NCBI GenBank assembly: GCA_913057905.1
Contig: CAJXPB010000005.1
Location: 1-64,000 of the forward strand
Reading direction: 5' to 3'
Length of the DNA stretch: 64,000 nucleotides
From: an uncultured Pseudomonadota bacterium
GTDB taxonomy: Bacteria > Myxococcota_A > Bradymonadia > Bradymonadales > Bradymonadaceae
The notes below the pieces were generated by a model. The model was not told the origin of the DNA. It searched no databases and saw only the letters and a program-made list of their open reading frames with translations. Positions 63,050 to 64,000 of the stretch are shown here, piece after piece; the stretch's first letter is position 1; the number at the start of each line of letters is the position of its first letter. The position numbers were made by a program, and so were the translations under genes.

Positions 63050-63059
63050 GGGGGCGGCC

Positions 63060-64000
63060 TCACAGAGTGGCTTCGAGGTCTTCGCGAAGAGAGGGGTGCA
63101 CGCAGACACGCAGGATCCGGTAGGTGTCTCGTCCGAGAAGGTGCACGATGTCACTGACGCGCTCGATCGGAAGGGCTCGCCCGTCGGCTGTAATGATGGG
63201 GATGTGAGCACCGCCGTCACCGTGCTCCGGATCGTACGGCGTGTACGGTGTGTCGGCTGCTCGATCCAGCAAGATCGCGTAATCCGGGTCGAGGCCGTGG
63301 CTTCGGGCCAGGGATTCGGCCTCTTCCAGAAACGCCTCGACGTCGTCGGCATCCTGCGCGGTCAATTCGATCGGTTTGTACAGCCGGCGGTCCAACAACC
63401 CGGCCGCCAGCGACGACAGTACCGGATCGTCGTCGCGCCTCCACGCCTTCAACGCCATCCAGACGTCCATGTCGTCGAGATTGACAAACGAGTCGGAGTC
63501 GAGCCGCTGGCCCACCAGCAGGCGCCGCAGCGGCTCCGACGGCAGTTCCTCGAATGTTCGCCCCTCGGCATGCAACGTCGAGGCCCGCCGGAGCACCGCC
63601 TCGAGCATCTTCTCGGCGGCGCGGACGGCCCCATGTAGATAGACCTGTTTGAACATGTGAAACCGGGCCATCAGGTAGCCCTCGACCGCCTCGCGGGCCC
63701 GGTGGCTGACGGCTAGCCGAACACGACCTTCTTCGGGTCCATCCGGATCGGCGTCGGCCCGATAGGTCTCCAGCATCGTCTTGATGCGCTCGAAGTCGTA
63801 GACGCCGATCTTGACGCCGGTCGCCAAGCCGTCGCGCAAGATATAATCGAGACGGTCGGCGTCGAGCTGGCTACTGACCAGATCACGCAAGGCCTGCTTG
63901 CCCGCGGGCACCTCATCGCGGGGTCCGAAGTAGGCGCCGACCCGTTCGGGTAGGCTCCGGTCGACCGATGAGAGGACCTGGTGGACCTCGGTCGACGGAT
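63060..64000 (-). CDS. HD-superfamily phosphohydrolase (5' end outside window)
   Basis: The C-terminal 313 residues are present; the frame runs off the right edge (PSTEVHQVLSSVDRSLPERV...). The motif SSQLDADRLDYILRDG followed by helices AREAVEGYLMARFHMFKQVYLHGAVRAAEKML is typical of dGTPase-like and HD-phosphohydrolase proteins after the metal site; the HD metal ligands themselves lie in the missing part. Apparent starts in the visible part (GTG 63911) are internal, because the frame continues naturally upstream. Cotranscribed with the CYTH gene. Confidence 0.85.
   Translation of the reverse strand, partial: PSTEVHQVLSSVDRSLPERVGAYFGPRDEVPAGKQALRDLVSSQLDADRLDYILRDGLATGVKIGVYDFERIKTMLETYRADADPDGPEEGRVRLAVSHRAREAVEGYLMARFHMFKQVYLHGAVRAAEKMLEAVLRRASTLHAEGRTFEELPSEPLRRLLVGQRLDSDSFVNLDDMDVWMALKAWRRDDDPVLSSLAAGLLDRRLYKPIELTAQDADDVEAFLEEAESLARSHGLDPDYAILLDRAADTPYTPYDPEHGDGGAHIPIITADGRALPIERVSDIVHLLGRDTYRILRVCVHPSLREDLEATL

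Noticed and set aside
1-64000. CRISPR arrays, rRNA operons and complete tRNA genes.
   Set aside because: No regularly spaced identical repeats of 25-40 bp, and no rRNA or tRNA structure was seen on either strand by eye.

Overview
The window looks like chromosomal DNA of a GC-rich, probably salt-adapted Myxococcota/Deltaproteobacteria-type bacterium, most like Bradymonadales. This is inferred from many Asp/Glu-rich proteins, several Cys-rich or beta-propeller lipoproteins with Asp-rich linkers after the lipobox, sigma-54 regulators, and MutS, TatD and TrmH housekeeping genes. No database search was possible; family names come from motifs read in the sequence.

Layout. 1-9.5 kb is an accessory stretch: an AAA transposition-type ATPase with a frameshift near its end, a HEPN-like hypothetical gene, an RCC1-repeat lipoprotein, a secreted CLCA-like metalloprotease/vWA protein, a decayed IS4-type transposase and an intact IS256-family element. 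9.5-11.5 kb is a propeller lipoprotein. About 12.0-35.2 kb is a genomic island bounded by a 28-bp identical direct repeat that corresponds to the 3' end of a lipoprotein gene (11965-11992 and 35142-35169). It carries a tyrosine recombinase, a promoter-terminator unit for a structured small RNA, a DUF927-type replicative helicase followed by inverted 9-bp iteron-like arrays, a zone of transposon wreckage, a Cthe_2314-like HEPN gene, a four-gene defence-type operon (DUF499 ATPase, small protein, DUF1156 adenine methylase, PLD-SNF2 helicase), a second very short tyrosine recombinase and a lipoprotein gene.

35.2-64 kb is mostly ordinary chromosome: a Cys-rich lipoprotein, a sirtuin, an alpha/beta hydrolase, a peptidase/TolB/outer-membrane-barrel protein, a two-component regulatory block (two enhancer-binding proteins, two histidine kinases, two receivers), a CAP-domain lipoprotein, TatD, TrmH, MutS, a BNR-propeller lipoprotein, large TPR proteins, a CYTH phosphatase and a truncated HD hydrolase at the right edge.

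How it may work together. The island looks like a self-mobile, possibly self-replicating satellite (recombinase, RNA, helicase, candidate origin) carrying a modification/defence operon. A fixed-length repeat unit (64 nt from a hairpin start to a double AACATTTAG repeat) follows lipoprotein-gene 3' ends in four places and its double repeat also overlaps the recombinase stop codon. This is the most intriguing unexplained structure and could be a recombination site for cassette-like lipoprotein genes. In the two-component block, both kinase genes have matching sigma-54 -24/-12 promoters, which fits control by the neighbouring enhancer-binding proteins.
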